Assembly (NCBI GenBank): GCA_964058845.1
Contig: CAXKVR010000116.1
Span: 62,001 to 126,000 of the forward strand
Source: Carex sylvatica
Lineage: Eukaryota; Streptophyta; Magnoliopsida; Poales; Cyperaceae
Reading direction: 5' to 3'
Length of the DNA: 64,000 nt
The position numbers were made by a program, and so were the translations under genes. The notes beneath the pieces were generated by a model. That model ran no database searches. It was given only the letters and a program-made list of their open reading frames with translations, and was not told where the DNA came from. Shown piece after piece: positions 36,658 to 48,469 of the stretch; positions within the stretch are counted from its first letter, which is position 1; each line of letters begins with the position of its first letter.

Positions 36658-38513
36658 GGAAAAATTTCTAGTGTGCCCATCTAAAATTTTAAAATAGCCA
36701 ATTTCCCCATAAAATCACCATAATATTCAATATACCCATAAACAATCAATTTTATTTCTTCTACCCCTTTTATTCATTTAATCTTTTTTTAATTATTTAA
36801 AAAACCAATCTGACCAATATGACCTTGAATTTAAACTGGAGGGTCCATTATCTCTAATTGCTTCTTCCTCTTTTAGACCAAATACCTCGCGTTTCTCTCC
36901 ACCCCAGTTCTGTCACATGTTTTTCAGCAAAAGGAAAAAGAACCATTCAAGTTTCCAGAAAAATGAAATGTACGGACTGATTCAAAATTCCTCAAGAGAA
37001 CATTTTTACACACCGTTAGAACCGATGCATATGCAACCTTTTTTTTTAGGTAAAATTCCGTAGAAGCATGCTCATTAATCAATAGAAATTACATAGCATA
37101 AGTCCAATTCCTAGAGAAATATTAAACATTACTTCAAAAGTTCAAACTAGCATAATGCAATAAACCATAAAAGTAGAAAATCTGAAAATATTCTTAATTC
37201 CTAGAAAAAAAGAAGTAAAAACCCAGTTTTCCATGACATGACCTTGAATTGTACCAGTACCATGATATGATATCTCTGTTTCACATCTAAATCACAATTT
37301 AAACCCAATTTTCCATCCATTTTCGTTGGTAGCTTCAAATCTGCTGATTGGTACCAGTACTGTGCTGTAAACAATGTTGTACCAGTACCGTTCCATGCCC
37401 TTCTCTTCTCACATCTAACTCACAATTTTTACCCAATTTTCTTTCCAATTGCATTGCTACCCTTAAGTCCAGACTATCCAGTCCTTCTTGCTAGGTTGGT
37501 TAGGGAATGTGGAACTGTAGGGCTTTTCTTGAGATATGCTTGAGTTTGATTCTTTCTTCTTGAGATTGTCTTTCATTGAGCAAGTGCAGCTGCTGCGAGT
37601 TTATATATGGTTCGGAAAGCAAGCAAACCTCTCAAGGAGCTTTCTGAGGTCAAAAGAAAAACTAATGACAAAAAACCAGTTATCTATGGTACAAACCACT
37701 ATCAATTATTGAACTTCATTTAAGAAAGAGATAACTAGTAATTTCTTCAAATCAAAGGCTTTACTGATCTATAGTACAAGCATTGTACTGGACTTGTGGT
37801 ATTAGGTTTGATTAAACTTTTATATAATTTTTTTTTTCTATTTTGACTCTTTGTTTTTTTTTAAGCATTGTATAATACATTAATATCAATTAAAATTTAG
37901 TTTGACTAAAGGCACAATACTGGGTAGTGTAGTGATCCTTATTATCTCTCATATGCTGGATTATCATACTCCTCACAGTTCGTCTTCTAGAAAATTGTTA
38001 AATCACCGAATATTTGGGTTATTAAAATTTTGTAATATCCTAAACAATTGGCTCATCACAATTTTGTAATAACATAAACATTTGGAACCTGGAGTGAGTA
38101 CTGGAAGTTTTTTTGAAAAAAGAGTACTGGAAGCTTGAAAGCTAAATCGCCAAATCACTGAAATAGAGAGGGAAGGAGCAATTAAGACACGAACGAGGAG
38201 CGGAGAGAGATACATGAAAGGTATTTTTTTAGCACCGAAGGAAGACAAAAAATATTAGACAAAGCGTTTCTCCATTTCTTAATCTATCTCTTGTAAATTC
38301 AGTTATGTTATAGCTTCAATGGACACCTCCAGTTTTAAATTTAAGGGCATATTAGTCAGTTCAGTTTTTAAAAAGATTAAATAAAAGATTAAATGAATAA
38401 AAGGGAATAGAAGAAATAAAGTTAATTTTTTATGGGTATATTGAATATTATGATAATTTTATAGGGAAATTGGCTATTTCAAAATTTTAGATGGGTACAC
38501 TGAAATTTTTTCC
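36658..38513. mobile_element. Mutator-type element, 1.86 kb
   Basis: The ends ggaaaaatttctagtgtgcc and the complement of gggtacactgaaattttttc are inverted; similarity extends about 150 bp inward. A perfect 9-bp duplication, taaattcat, lies at 36649-36657 and 38514-38522. The interior is not repetitive and is GC-richer than its flanks. It contains a 38-codon open frame at 37607-37723 (starting MVRKASKPLKELSEVKRK) and several accagtac motifs. This is the pattern of a Pack-MULE that has captured host sequence, but I cannot name the donor gene. No transposase is seen. Confidence 0.7.
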
Positions 38514-38522
38514 TAAATTCAT

Positions 38523-39725
38523 CATGTACCTAATATCACAAAATATAAAAAATTTATAATTTTTTATCCCATTATTTTAAATGTTATAAATTATTAATTA
38601 AATGAAATAATAAAATATTGTATAAATTAATTTTATATGACTTATTATTTAAAAAAACTACATAAAATTTATATTGGATAAATTAATTATATCATAAATC
38701 ACTGAATAAAAAAAAATATGAAATATAATATAATTAATCTAAATATAATATAAAATTATATAGTTTATATATAAATAAAAAATAGCATATATTTTTATAT
38801 TTATTAATTATAGAAAAACAGTTATTAAATAGCTCTTATTCATACCTTCACCTACCAAGCTAACGAATTTTTTTTCTTACCTATATCCATACTCGATAAG
38901 GTAACAAAAAGAAATACTTACTTATACCTGTCTTATCAAATACAATACAGTTCAAGTAACGGTTAAAAGTGTATTGTTGACACCCCTACGTATGATGGAC
39001 ATAGAATGCAAGTTGCTGACACAATGTTTCTCGACACCAGGATGTCTCGAGGACATGAGGGGTTTCAATTGGTATCAGCAGAAATTCGTCCGGTACCCGG
39101 TCAGAATCATCCAACTTGCATCGAGATCAAATATGATTTTGGTTCACATATCAGTTGAGATTAATGCAGATTTAAATCCGTCTATGCGAATTTCAACATG
39201 GATCAGACGACTTGAACTGAAGATCGGACGGATTCTGGTCTGATGCCCGCTGAAAATGATCCGCTCCCATCGTCGCCGGGATGTCTTTTGTTGTTCTTCT
39301 CTGCCACCCTTTTTTCTCTCCTTTTTCCTTGTTGGATTGCTTTTATTTTGAAAACACAAGGCTTATATATTAAATGCTAATATTAGCAGCACATAACCAA
39401 CTGTCAAAGACTCCTCCTAACCGCATGACATATCAACCAAAGCCTAACTTAGGCATGTCATATACACCAACCAAACACCATCAGTGTCCATACATCCCAA
39501 CTTAGTAACAAAGCATTAATGTATCAGACTTGAACCCCAAGATCCAATCAAATATTCCTTAGAATTTGGCACCTATTTAATTCTTACTAAAATTATCCCC
39601 TCCTCACCTTTCAAATACAAGACACTCTTCGCTGTCACCTTCTGTATGCTTTGTTCTCCACATTTTCCTTTTCTACCTCGCATTTGCGAAACCCGTTTTT
39701 TGCCCCCCAAATCCCCAATCTGTAC
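38523..39725. other. Intergenic region and C2-gene promoter area
   Basis: It is AT-rich to about 38830. The right end of a hAT-like element (ttgacacccctacg near 38972-38985, compare 63856-63869) follows. From about 39000 to 39250 the sequence is GC-balanced but has no recognisable coding content. The last few hundred bases should hold the promoter of the gene starting at 39726. Confidence 0.4.
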
Positions 39726-42129
39726 ATGTCGTTAGCACAAGGTGCTAAGCGGGGCCATGACCGGGGAAGCAAAGGCGGGAGCAGCAGCGATGTGCGCCCT
39801 TATCCCAACCCCGACATGCACCTTCTGGAACTCACTGTCATATCTGCTCAGGATCTTTACCCCCGATTCAAAGAGATGAAGACATATGCGGTTGCGACAG
39901 TATATGAGTATCCTAATGAGGAATTGATCACACAGACTGACACCACAGGTGGCACGGACCCCACGTGGAATGACAAGTTTGTGATGCGTGTTGACGGTTC
40001 CTTCCTCCGGTCCGATACCTCCACCATTGATGTCACCATCTTTGCTGTCAGGAAATGGGCCTTTGGCAACAGATCAGACCACCCTTTAGGTACCTGTATT
40101 TTCGTTCTTCTTGTAAATGTGTTTTCGAAATTGAAGATTGGTTCCTCGTTTGTGTGCTTCATTAGAGATGTTTTCCTTATTTAGGTACTCAGTTGGCCAG
40201 TAATCCCACAGCCTTTATTCATAAAAAAAAAATTTGTTGTTTACCAGAATGACAAGGCTACTAAGGTTTATCAAAATGATTTTTTTTTCTTTTTGAAAGT
40301 ATTTTATTGGTATTGGCAGATGATTGTTCATCTACCCAAGAAAAGAATTTTTTACCCAAATATGACCAAACCCTAAAACATTAGTTCAAAGTTCAAAATT
40401 AGTCAAAAGAAGTAGGATGGATGTAAAAACCAGCTTATTTTATTTGGCATCAGAGGCGAAATTAGAAAACTGAAATTGGAAGGACTAGAAAATCAAGTGT
40501 AGTGTAATTTTATTTTTATAAACAGAGCTAAAAGTATTAATGCATACAAAAATTATAAATCCGAATCGACAAAATTTTCAATACACTACCTTCCGCCCCT
40601 GTTTGGCATGACAAGTATTGATACTAATGAAACCTCATAATAATGTTTGCACTAACAGGAAAGACGCGCATCCTCGTAAAAACATTCCTCAACCCAAAAG
40701 CACGGCAGATGGTGGCGCTTCAAATCAGGCGGCCGAGGTCGCTGCGTCCCCAGGGAATCTTGAATGTCTCAATTTGCCTCTTGGGCCACAGTGCAATCTT
40801 TGCTCCATCCATGCATGATCACAGTGGACGCCGCTCTGTTGCACTCAGCGGCATCTCCTCTAGACCCAACTCAATGCGGTACAATTAATCAACCAACTAT
40901 TCTATAATCTATATCTTGAAAACCAATCAAAACTAGTGTGAATGATGAATAGAACTAGGGTGTTCTTAAGTTCATCAAGAGTTTGGTGAGCTTAACTCAA
41001 AAACCTATCGAATTTACTTTAAACTACAAATTCAGACTGTTGAAACTGATCTACTAAACAAGCAATTAATTTACATGTCAAATTTATGAAATTTCCAAAT
41101 TAATTTAGTATACAGTCAAGCATTAAAAAATGATGAAAAATGAACGCAATAAAAGTAGTGTCATGTCAACCTATATAACACCAACTCTAAAATCTATCAA
41201 ATCGACTTCGAACGACTAATCCAAACCGTTCAAACCGAATTACATTATGAGTGAAGCGTTTACATACAAATTTTTTATATTTTCGAGTAATTAATGTATT
41301 AAAATTAACTTAAAAACTCACACATTTGACCGATTGACTTAATACTAAATAAATTCAAAAGGTTATAAATTTTGTATGTAAACGCACAACTAATGAAGTA
41401 GATAGGTTTGGATTTACTGTTTGAAGTCGATTTGATAGGTTTTAGAGTTGGTGTTATATAGGTTGAAATGACACTGATGTTATACTAGCTAGCCAAACTC
41501 CTTATTAACCCTTTTTTTTTTTTTACCATTTGGCTTTATACTAAATTAATTAGAAATTTCATAGACATGTAAACGCATAACTCGTGAAGTAAATTGGTTT
41601 CAACTGTTTGAATTTGTCATTAGAAGTCAATCTGATAGGTTTTGGAGTTAAGCTCAACAAAGGACTTGGTGAACTTAAGAACACTCTGCTCAACATCTAT
41701 AGAAAGGTTTCTGGTACAGTACTTATAGAAGCTGATGTCTTTCTGGTACAATGCCCTGTAGTAGAGGACTTAAAATGAGCGATAAGATTATAATTTGTGT
41801 TACTTTTTAATAGATTTGAAATGACACAAAAGATTGATGAGGATATCGAGCAAGCAATCAGCGAGCAGCGGCGTCAGATGGAATTCTCTGGACCCCTAGA
41901 TCATAAATGCCAAGAGCAGGAGCAAACTGAGCGCAAGGCGCTCTTGTCAAAGATTGAGAGATATAAAAGTGATCTGTCACCAGAACACGATAAGATGAAT
42001 ATTAAGAACTCAACGGAGAAGATCATTAAGAAAAATATCGAGAAATGGCAAAGAAAAAGCTACAGTGGTGTGACGAGATTTTGGCTTTGTGGATGCAGAG
42101 CTTTTGATGACAGTGACGATTCAGCTTGA
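39726..42129 (+). CDS. C2-domain protein (SRC2/BAP-like)
   Basis: C2 domains bind membranes, often in a calcium-dependent way. Exons are 39726-40089, 40659-40878 and 41814-42129, giving 299 residues. The C2 domain fills exons 1-2: MHLLELTVISAQDLYP, then MKTYAVATVYEYP, TGGTDPTWNDKFVMRVDG, VTIFAVRKW and HPLGKTRILVKTFLNP. It ends with MVALQIRRPRSLRPQGILNV, the usual plant C2 closing strands. I end exon 2 at 40878 (donor gcg|gtacaa) because joining to acceptor aatag at 41813 is exactly in frame and adds a Glu/Lys-rich, probably coiled-coil tail ending FWLCGCRAFDDSDDSA. If that intron is retained, a 197-residue protein would end at 40888. The first ATG of the frame is at 39726. The last intron holds a MITE. 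Confidence 0.75.
40946..41691. mobile_element. Nested agaactaggg-family MITEs in C2 gene intron
   Basis: The outer left end gaatagaactagggtgttct pairs with gaacttaagaacactctgct at the right. Inside, at about 41157-41478, a second fold-back pairs tgtcatgtcaacctatataa with its complement. The total of 746 bp lies within the intron 40879-41813. Confidence 0.6.
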
Positions 42130-42537
42130 ATTCACACACACACACTCAAATTTGGGTTCATTCTTTTTCATCGCTTGATTTTTGTTCGAATAGATTATAT
42201 TTCTTCAAGGGAATTACTGTTCGAGTATTGTTTGGTTAGGATTTTAGTTCTTAAGTTACTGGTAAATTCACGTAAAATGGTAAGCAGTGTAAGAGTTCAG
42301 TACAGACATTTAACCATCTAGCAAGTGATTCTTATTCATGTAAAAAAATTGTTTTAGTAAGAGCATTCTAGTTTGATTGTTAGTAACAACTGCCATTGGA
42401 AGTGATACTTTCCTAGCAAGTTTTGTTGATGGTTCATTTGGTGCCTGTTGATTCATGGCCTACTAATATTTGTCCCAAAAGCTATCTAATTTTGAATCAT
42501 CATGAGTAATTGTTGCTCACAAGCTTATTTGAACATT
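42130..42537 (+). other. 3' UTR and flank of the C2 gene
   Basis: It starts with a (ca)n tract directly after the stop codon. The sequence is less AT-rich than neighbouring repeats and has no open frame. It is probably mostly 3' UTR. Confidence 0.4.
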
Positions 42538-43080
42538 GTGAGAACTAAAATGTTCTTTTAAGTTCACCAAATTCTTAATGAGTTTTAACTTCAAAATCTA
42601 TGGAATTAACTTTAATCGACAAAATTTGAACCCTTAAAACCAATATAATTCACTGATGATGCGTTTACATGGAAACAATATAAAGTTTTGGATTAATTTA
42701 GTACAAAGTCAAGCAGTAAAAAATAACAAAATAAAATATAAATGCATTAAAAGTAACTTGCAAATCTTTTTTTAACTGCTTGATTTTATTCAAAATTAAT
42801 TCTAAAATTTATAAATTTTGCATGTAAACACAATTTTTTAAGTATATCAATTCTAATGGTTTGGATTCGTCGTTTGAAACCGATCTAATAATTTTGAAGT
42901 TAAACTCACCAAGCCATATACTAAATTAATTCTTAAATTTATAAATTTTGCATGTAAAAACGTTACTTGTGAATATATCGGTTTTAATGATTTGGATTCG
43001 TTGTTTGAAACCAATCCAATAATTTTGAATTAAAACTCATCAAGAGGCTTGGTTAGCTTAAAAACACCCTAGCTCTACTC
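42538..43080. mobile_element. agaactaggg-family MITE, enlarged
   Basis: Ends gagaactaaaatgttct and aaaacaccctagctctactc are family-typical. An internal segment (aatttataaattttgcatgt) is duplicated at about 42809 and 42932. No clear target duplication is seen. Confidence 0.5.
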
Positions 43081-43894
43081 CTAACACTATAATTAGTTGG
43101 GAAACTGGACAGATGTTTTACCTGACTTTCAATCACACATTCAACAAGCAGAAAGACTAAAGAATCACATTGTAGCAGTACAACAGAGAATTGAAATTAC
43201 GTAATTCAAATTGGAAGTGTATAATAGGCTAATATAGACACTATGGCAGATATTGGTAACAGAATCGTTTCACATTAATCGTTGATCGTTGGATCAAAAG
43301 TTCAGATCAGATCGAAAATATATCCATGAAGTTCAGGGTGTAATCTGGGCCGTTTAATTTTGATTGGGCAGAAGATGCAGACTCAAAAATAAAATATTTC
43401 AGCTTTGTATATGATACCAAGTAAACATCAACACAAACATATTTTGCAATATCAATAGCATCCTAATTCCCAAATGCAATTCAATCAAATGAAAAGATTT
43501 TTTGAATTTGGATCACCCGGGTACCACACATCCAATTATTAAATCCAGTCCGTTCTTTAATAATGACACGAATCTCAAAATCAGACACCCATAGACACTG
43601 AATTCTAATCGCTAAGTTGGAAGTCAATCTCTCAGCTCATTGGACAGGTTACAATACCGTAGAGGTTACGGACTCGCATTTTTTTATATCCATTCATGAC
43701 CATGAAAATAAAGTAATAAATGCTACCTTTGTTGCTACTTCAAAAAAAAGTGTTATCAAATACTAGTTCTGGACCATCAAAATTCTTATCAGTAAGACAT
43801 CAACTAAGGCTAAAAAAATACCAAGAAACATAGATCTTGCTAACATGTACTTGTGATATCACTATTCATATTAGAGTGAGGTTATGCAGTTATG
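43081..43894. other. Intergenic, no gene seen
   Basis: Mixed-composition sequence without an open frame or recognisable repeat. Confidence 0.4.
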
Positions 43895-43910
43895 CTAATA
43901 TGCATATTAC

Positions 43911-44239
43911 GGATCAACCTGTACTATGGATCCATATCTCTATTTTTAAAGTTCAAACAGTCGACCCGAACCATTAAACACAATCTCCATACAAAAATGT
44001 ATTTGGGGATCGAATTTTACATTTTATTAGAATTGCCTTACTATTTTTTTAGATAGGTAGAAAATCACTTGATTTAAAATTCTGGACCATCCAAATGCAG
44101 TGGTTTTCTACGTCTACCTATCTAAAAAAATTCTAGAAATGTATAATTTGGTCTTTCATATGGAGATCATGTTTAACGGTTCGGATCAACTGTTTGAACT
44201 TTGAAAATAGAGATATGGATCCATAGCACAGGTTGATCC
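43911..44239. mobile_element. Fold-back MITE with a long flanking duplication
   Basis: A 329-bp element with ends ggatcaacctgtactatgga and its near complement. Arms hold the shared tggtct and aacggttcggat motifs. It is flanked by a 16-bp direct repeat matching at 15 positions: ctaatatgcatattac at 43895-43910 and ctaataagcatattac at 44240-44255. Confidence 0.65.
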
Positions 44240-44255
44240 CTAATAAGCATATTAC

Positions 44256-44950
44256 CAAAGCCGCACTCAACATATTATTGTGTGATAGAACCAGGAACAG
44301 TATGCTTCATTTTTGTTTTACATACGCGCAAATATAAGGTTACAACTATACATAACTTGATCATTACTATACTGAAAACCCAAAACATTATATTTCAGAA
44401 TGGCTGGTAAAGGAAAAATTGTACCAGTAGGTTGCCAGTCTTGGACACCTATTTGAAACTATTAGACATGATATAAAGAAAACTAATCAGCATCTGAACT
44501 CACTACATTATCTGACCATAGAATACTTTAAACAAAAGTTAAATCTTTACAAAAATTAACACCAAATCCATATATTCTCATATCAGTATCATAATCATGA
44601 CTCAGGCTGTGATGTTAGCAGCATTTTACCATTAATTGAGGGAACTTCATGCATGATAAAAATGCCGACAATAAATCAATTAAGCATGTAGAAACTTAAC
44701 CAGGGGAAACCTAAACAAAGTGCCTAAATTGGCAAAACCAAGATGCATTACGAGATAAAAAGAGTATCAAAATTCACATTATTTCCCTAAACAAATCATT
44801 CTTGATTCAAACATTCTCTGAGCAAAACAAGTCAATAGCTCTCTGTAGGAGAAATACAAGAGAAAAAAATAACGATATCTTTCCAACCAACCAACCAACC
44901 AACCAACCACCAGATCAAAACGAGCCTAACAAAACCCTAACCCTATAAAC
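44256..44950. other. 3' flank of the TOM9 gene
   Basis: It is downstream of the minus-strand TOM9 gene. A (ccaa)5 tract lies at 44886-44908, within the likely 3' UTR. No other gene is seen. Confidence 0.45.
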
Positions 44951-45250
44951 TCACTTGGAGGCAGGAGGAGCTGGCGCGGCGGGAGAACCAAGAAGCGATG
45001 CCTGTTGCAACTCGAGTTCGTTCAACTGCTGTTCACGATCCATCTCTATGATCAACGGGACCACCAGAACAAGAAATGTGGTCCCGGCGATCCACGCCGC
45101 CTTTCCGGTGCTGAAAAGAAGCTTCTTTGCCACCGTCGCCGCCTCACCCGCCGCCTCGCGGCCCTTCAACACGATCGGAGAGTTGGAGATCGAGGCCAAG
45201 ATTCCTCCTTTTTTGTCATCACCTGGTTTGGAAACAGCCCAAGATGCCAT
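44951..45250 (-). CDS. TOM9-2: Mitochondrial import receptor subunit TOM9 (plant TOM22)
   Basis: Small outer-membrane component of the TOM complex that helps pass preproteins into the TOM40 channel. In plants it replaces TOM22 and lacks the large acidic receptor domain. It is a single exon of 99 residues, the same length I recall for the Arabidopsis protein. Conserved parts are ISNSPIVLKGREAAGEAATV, the STGKAAWIAGTTFLVLVVPL membrane span and the IIEMDREQQLNELELQQASL segment; the tail is short and Pro/Ala-rich. The ATG at 45250 is the first in the frame and gives the family N-terminus. The minus-strand leader just above it is CT-rich. tgggcc-type motifs (site II-like) lie at about 45804 and 45838-45860; elements like these are frequent in promoters of plant mitochondrial-protein genes. 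Confidence 0.93.
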   Translation of the reverse strand: MASWAVSKPGDDKKGGILASISNSPIVLKGREAAGEAATVAKKLLFSTGKAAWIAGTTFLVLVVPLIIEMDREQQLNELELQQASLLGSPAAPAPPASK

Positions 45251-45900
45251 GGTTTATTGGAGGGAAGGGTTTGCTGCTCTCTCTCTCTAGGGTTTAAAGA
45301 GAGGATTTGATTTAGCTTTGGTTTCGACTTTCGAGAAAATGAATAGGAGGCGGCGAAACACAGAGAGAGAGAGGTGTGCTTCAGTTCCTCTACAACAGTA
45401 CTACAAAGTCACTGACTGTTCAATCCCACGGCAGATATTCCATCGTACGGTCCATATGTATCTACAATCTCAATTGCATACAATTAGAGTCGGAGAGGAA
45501 CCTGATGGGGTTTCGAGTGCGTATCCTATGAGATATCTTAACTTTTGCGTGACCGACGTGTCCGGTGCCTATTCGGGGGTAGCGCAGGGGCCAATATTAT
45601 TTGAGCCTCGAGATTCGTGTATAACGTATTTTAACAGTTCAGATTTTCCAAAAAGTAACGCAAAATATGAGATATCTCAGAGTATACGAATTCTGGGGTT
45701 TCAGGGTTTGAGTAGTCGATGGGGTTGTGATCTTTGTGTTGTCAGTTTACTCGCGGAGCAACGGGTCAGGAAAAACGCTTCGACCGGTTCGAAGGCTATT
45801 TGTTTGGGCTTCTGCAAACGCACGGAAATCGTAAAAGTAGGCCCAAATTCTCGGCCCGGTTTCTTCTCTTTTTCAATTTGATCCTTGCGCTGCTTTGGTA
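45251..45900 (-). promoter_or_regulatory. Likely promoter region of the TOM9 gene
   Basis: GC-balanced sequence directly upstream of TOM9, with tgggcc-like motifs and a pyrimidine-rich leader. A long plus-strand open frame here (45318-45881) has no family resemblance and is not called. Confidence 0.4.
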
Positions 45901-47575
45901 CTTTTAGTTTGTCATTCTATGAACATAATTTTATTATTCGAAGAAATAAAATGCATTATAAAAATTTGTGGAAGTAAGAGGTTATACCGGAAAAGTAACT
46001 TTTTTTTTAAGAAACAGCTCAAGGTAAACGATGATATATATCTAACAATAATATAAATAAATATTGAAAAATATTAAAGTTCATAATATTTATCTAATTA
46101 TAATGGTGAATAACATGAATTTTTTTATAATATATATTAAAATATATGATATATATCTACTATTCGGATACGGATAATTAAAACGTAAAATCATATCAGT
46201 ATTCTTATCCACACGGATATTCAAATATCGGATATTCACATCCAAATTTTCAAATGCAAATCGAATATGGATCGGATATTAGCATTAGAAAATCTTTGGA
46301 TGAAAATTCTAAGAAAATTGCACAAAAGCTTGCAGATGAGAGATAAATTATCGTTATCGGTGCGCTTAAGCAGAATATTATACAGAGTACATTTATATTG
46401 TGCAGACATTTAACTGAGATGATAAAGTCAATTGGCACTTCTTTTATTTGATAATTTTATATTTATATGTGAAAAAAAGAAAAAGAAAAAAAAGACAGCA
46501 AAAATTAAGATATTTTTATAACTACAATTTTTCCAGTTGCTGTGTGCAAACTCGATTTTAGTTTGCAAGAATGGATCTGAAAGGAATGAATATGTTGTGT
46601 ACATTGCATAGTTTGGTTCATACACATTATTCTTGAACGAAATAATTTTTTCGAAAATATTAAATACGAAATTTTTATTTTTAAAATTTACACATTTTTC
46701 CATTACAAATTGTTGGGGACTAATAAGTAATAACCATTGGCACTTGAGCACTGTATAGCTTCCAATTATTAATTTAATAAAAACACAAAATTAAGATTTA
46801 TTTATAGAATGAACATTGTCAATTATGTAGCTTAGAAAAATTGGCTAAAATAATATTATTTTGTAATGACTCATAAATTAAAAATCCAGCATGAATGAGA
46901 TGATTCAAGCATTTATGGATCCATAAAAAATATGAAAAATAAAACATTCCATCTTTAAAAAAAAAAGTCATTTATGGATTCATAAATTTTTCCACATGTC
47001 ATGAGATGATTCAAATGCATAATTGTGGTGACTGAAATTTGAACTCATGACCTGTTATATTCCGAAATTTTAAAACATGATTAATTTGCTAAATCGATTA
47101 TTACGCTTAAATAAATCTTTATTAAATTCATGATCGTTCATATTTTATCTGTCTAATTAAAACAAATCTAAAATTTCAAATATAAATGAATTGTGAAATT
47201 ATGTATACTAAAATTTTGAAATTTAGAAATAAAATAAAATAATTCGTATAAAGAAATAAATAAATCGAGTTCTGATTTATAATATAAAAATACGAATTTT
47301 TCGTGCACAATATTATAAAATTTTATAAATCCCGTTCATTTATGAATTGTAAAAGCTAATTAAATAGAGATATAAATATATATATATAATTTATATCGAA
47401 TTATTTGTATTCTAAATTTAAATATAAACGTTCGAAATATTTATACGAATTTAATTGCAAAATTTTATCAAACTTCGATTCGAATTTATAAAAAGAAATT
47501 TAATATTTAAAAGAGACTATATTAATGAACAAATTTTTATGCTATTCAATTTGCTTCCCTAGAAATTAATTCGCA
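45901..47575. other. AT-rich, repeat-like stretch
   Basis: No gene is seen. Around 46140-46280 cggata-type motifs resemble degraded transposon ends (compare 10.15 kb). The part 47030-47560 looks like old LTR-type sequence. Confidence 0.35.
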
Positions 47576-48469
47576 CCACCTATATAACCTATGATTGATT
47601 GTTTTATTTGGAAAATCTCAACCGTTCAAACCTTGCTGCACTAATTTCAAAGCATCCTTTTTATTAATTGGAGATGAATTGGCATTAACCCAATTGAAAG
47701 AAGAATTCGGGTCCGCCTGGGAGACATTCTCCTTTCTTCCTCTCTCGCTGAACCATGGTCCCACTAACGAGATTCTCTTTTCTTGTTGTTTCTTAGAGAA
47801 GGAAACGGAGATGGTCGGTTGTATTGAATTCGAAATGACGCGGGTCTTGTCCATCGCAGAGAAGGGTACGGTTTGGGGCGCCTCTCTCTTCTCCTTGAGT
47901 TTTTGTACCCCTTTCTCTCTCTTGTTTTGGGTTTTCCGTGCTCTGTTTTGTAATTCGGGGCTGGACTGTGCTTGTTCGTTTTTCTGTGCTATTTGGCTTT
48001 GGCTGGGTTTTCCTTCTCTGTTTTGGTTCTGGTTCTGTTTGCCTTGACATGCTTCCTTTCTTTGTTTCTGGTGTGCTGTTCTGTCTGGTATATGTGCAAA
48101 TGTGCATGTGTGTGCTTGTGTGTTTTGCTGGCTGTGTGCTTTACCTCTGACCTGTTCCCTTGTCTTTATGTTTTGCTGGTCGGGCTTGTTGCTTGACTGG
48201 GTTGTGTTGTTGTGCTGACTTGCGAAGTGCTGGTACCAGTTGTTCCAGCCCAGTATACTACTGGTACTGTGCTGATTTTTGTGTGTATACCAGCCTTTGA
48301 ATTGACAGGGACCATTTTGTAAAATTTTGAAAGTTTAGGGGTTGTTATGCAAATTACCCCTTAATGGTGTAAATAAATTAAGTTAAGGGGCCAAAGGGTA
48401 AACTGGTGAATTTATATATAATGGCCGGCCATACATATAGGAATTGTGGAATTCGACTTTAACTTGACA
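47576..48469. other. Unassigned GC-balanced segment with open frames
   Basis: A TATA-like ctatataac lies at about 47580. On the minus strand 47854-47618 is a 78-codon frame starting MDKTRVISNSIQPTIS; on the plus strand overlapping frames are pyrimidine-rich. I recognise no family on either strand. It may be a gene fragment or promoter remnant. Confidence 0.25.

Noticed and set aside
39000..39243. 89-codon frame upstream of the C2 gene
   Set aside because: No start context, no homology I can recognise, and no splice links to the C2 gene.
45318..45881. 187-codon plus-strand open frame upstream of TOM9
   Set aside because: It lies in the TOM9 promoter and leader, starts in a purine-rich tract, shows no domain, and has irregular composition.
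47595..48200. Overlapping open frames on both strands
   Set aside because: Plus-strand frames are phenylalanine/cysteine/leucine-rich products of pyrimidine-rich DNA. The minus-strand 78-codon frame is more protein-like but unrecognised and lacks exon partners. Kept only as an unassigned segment.
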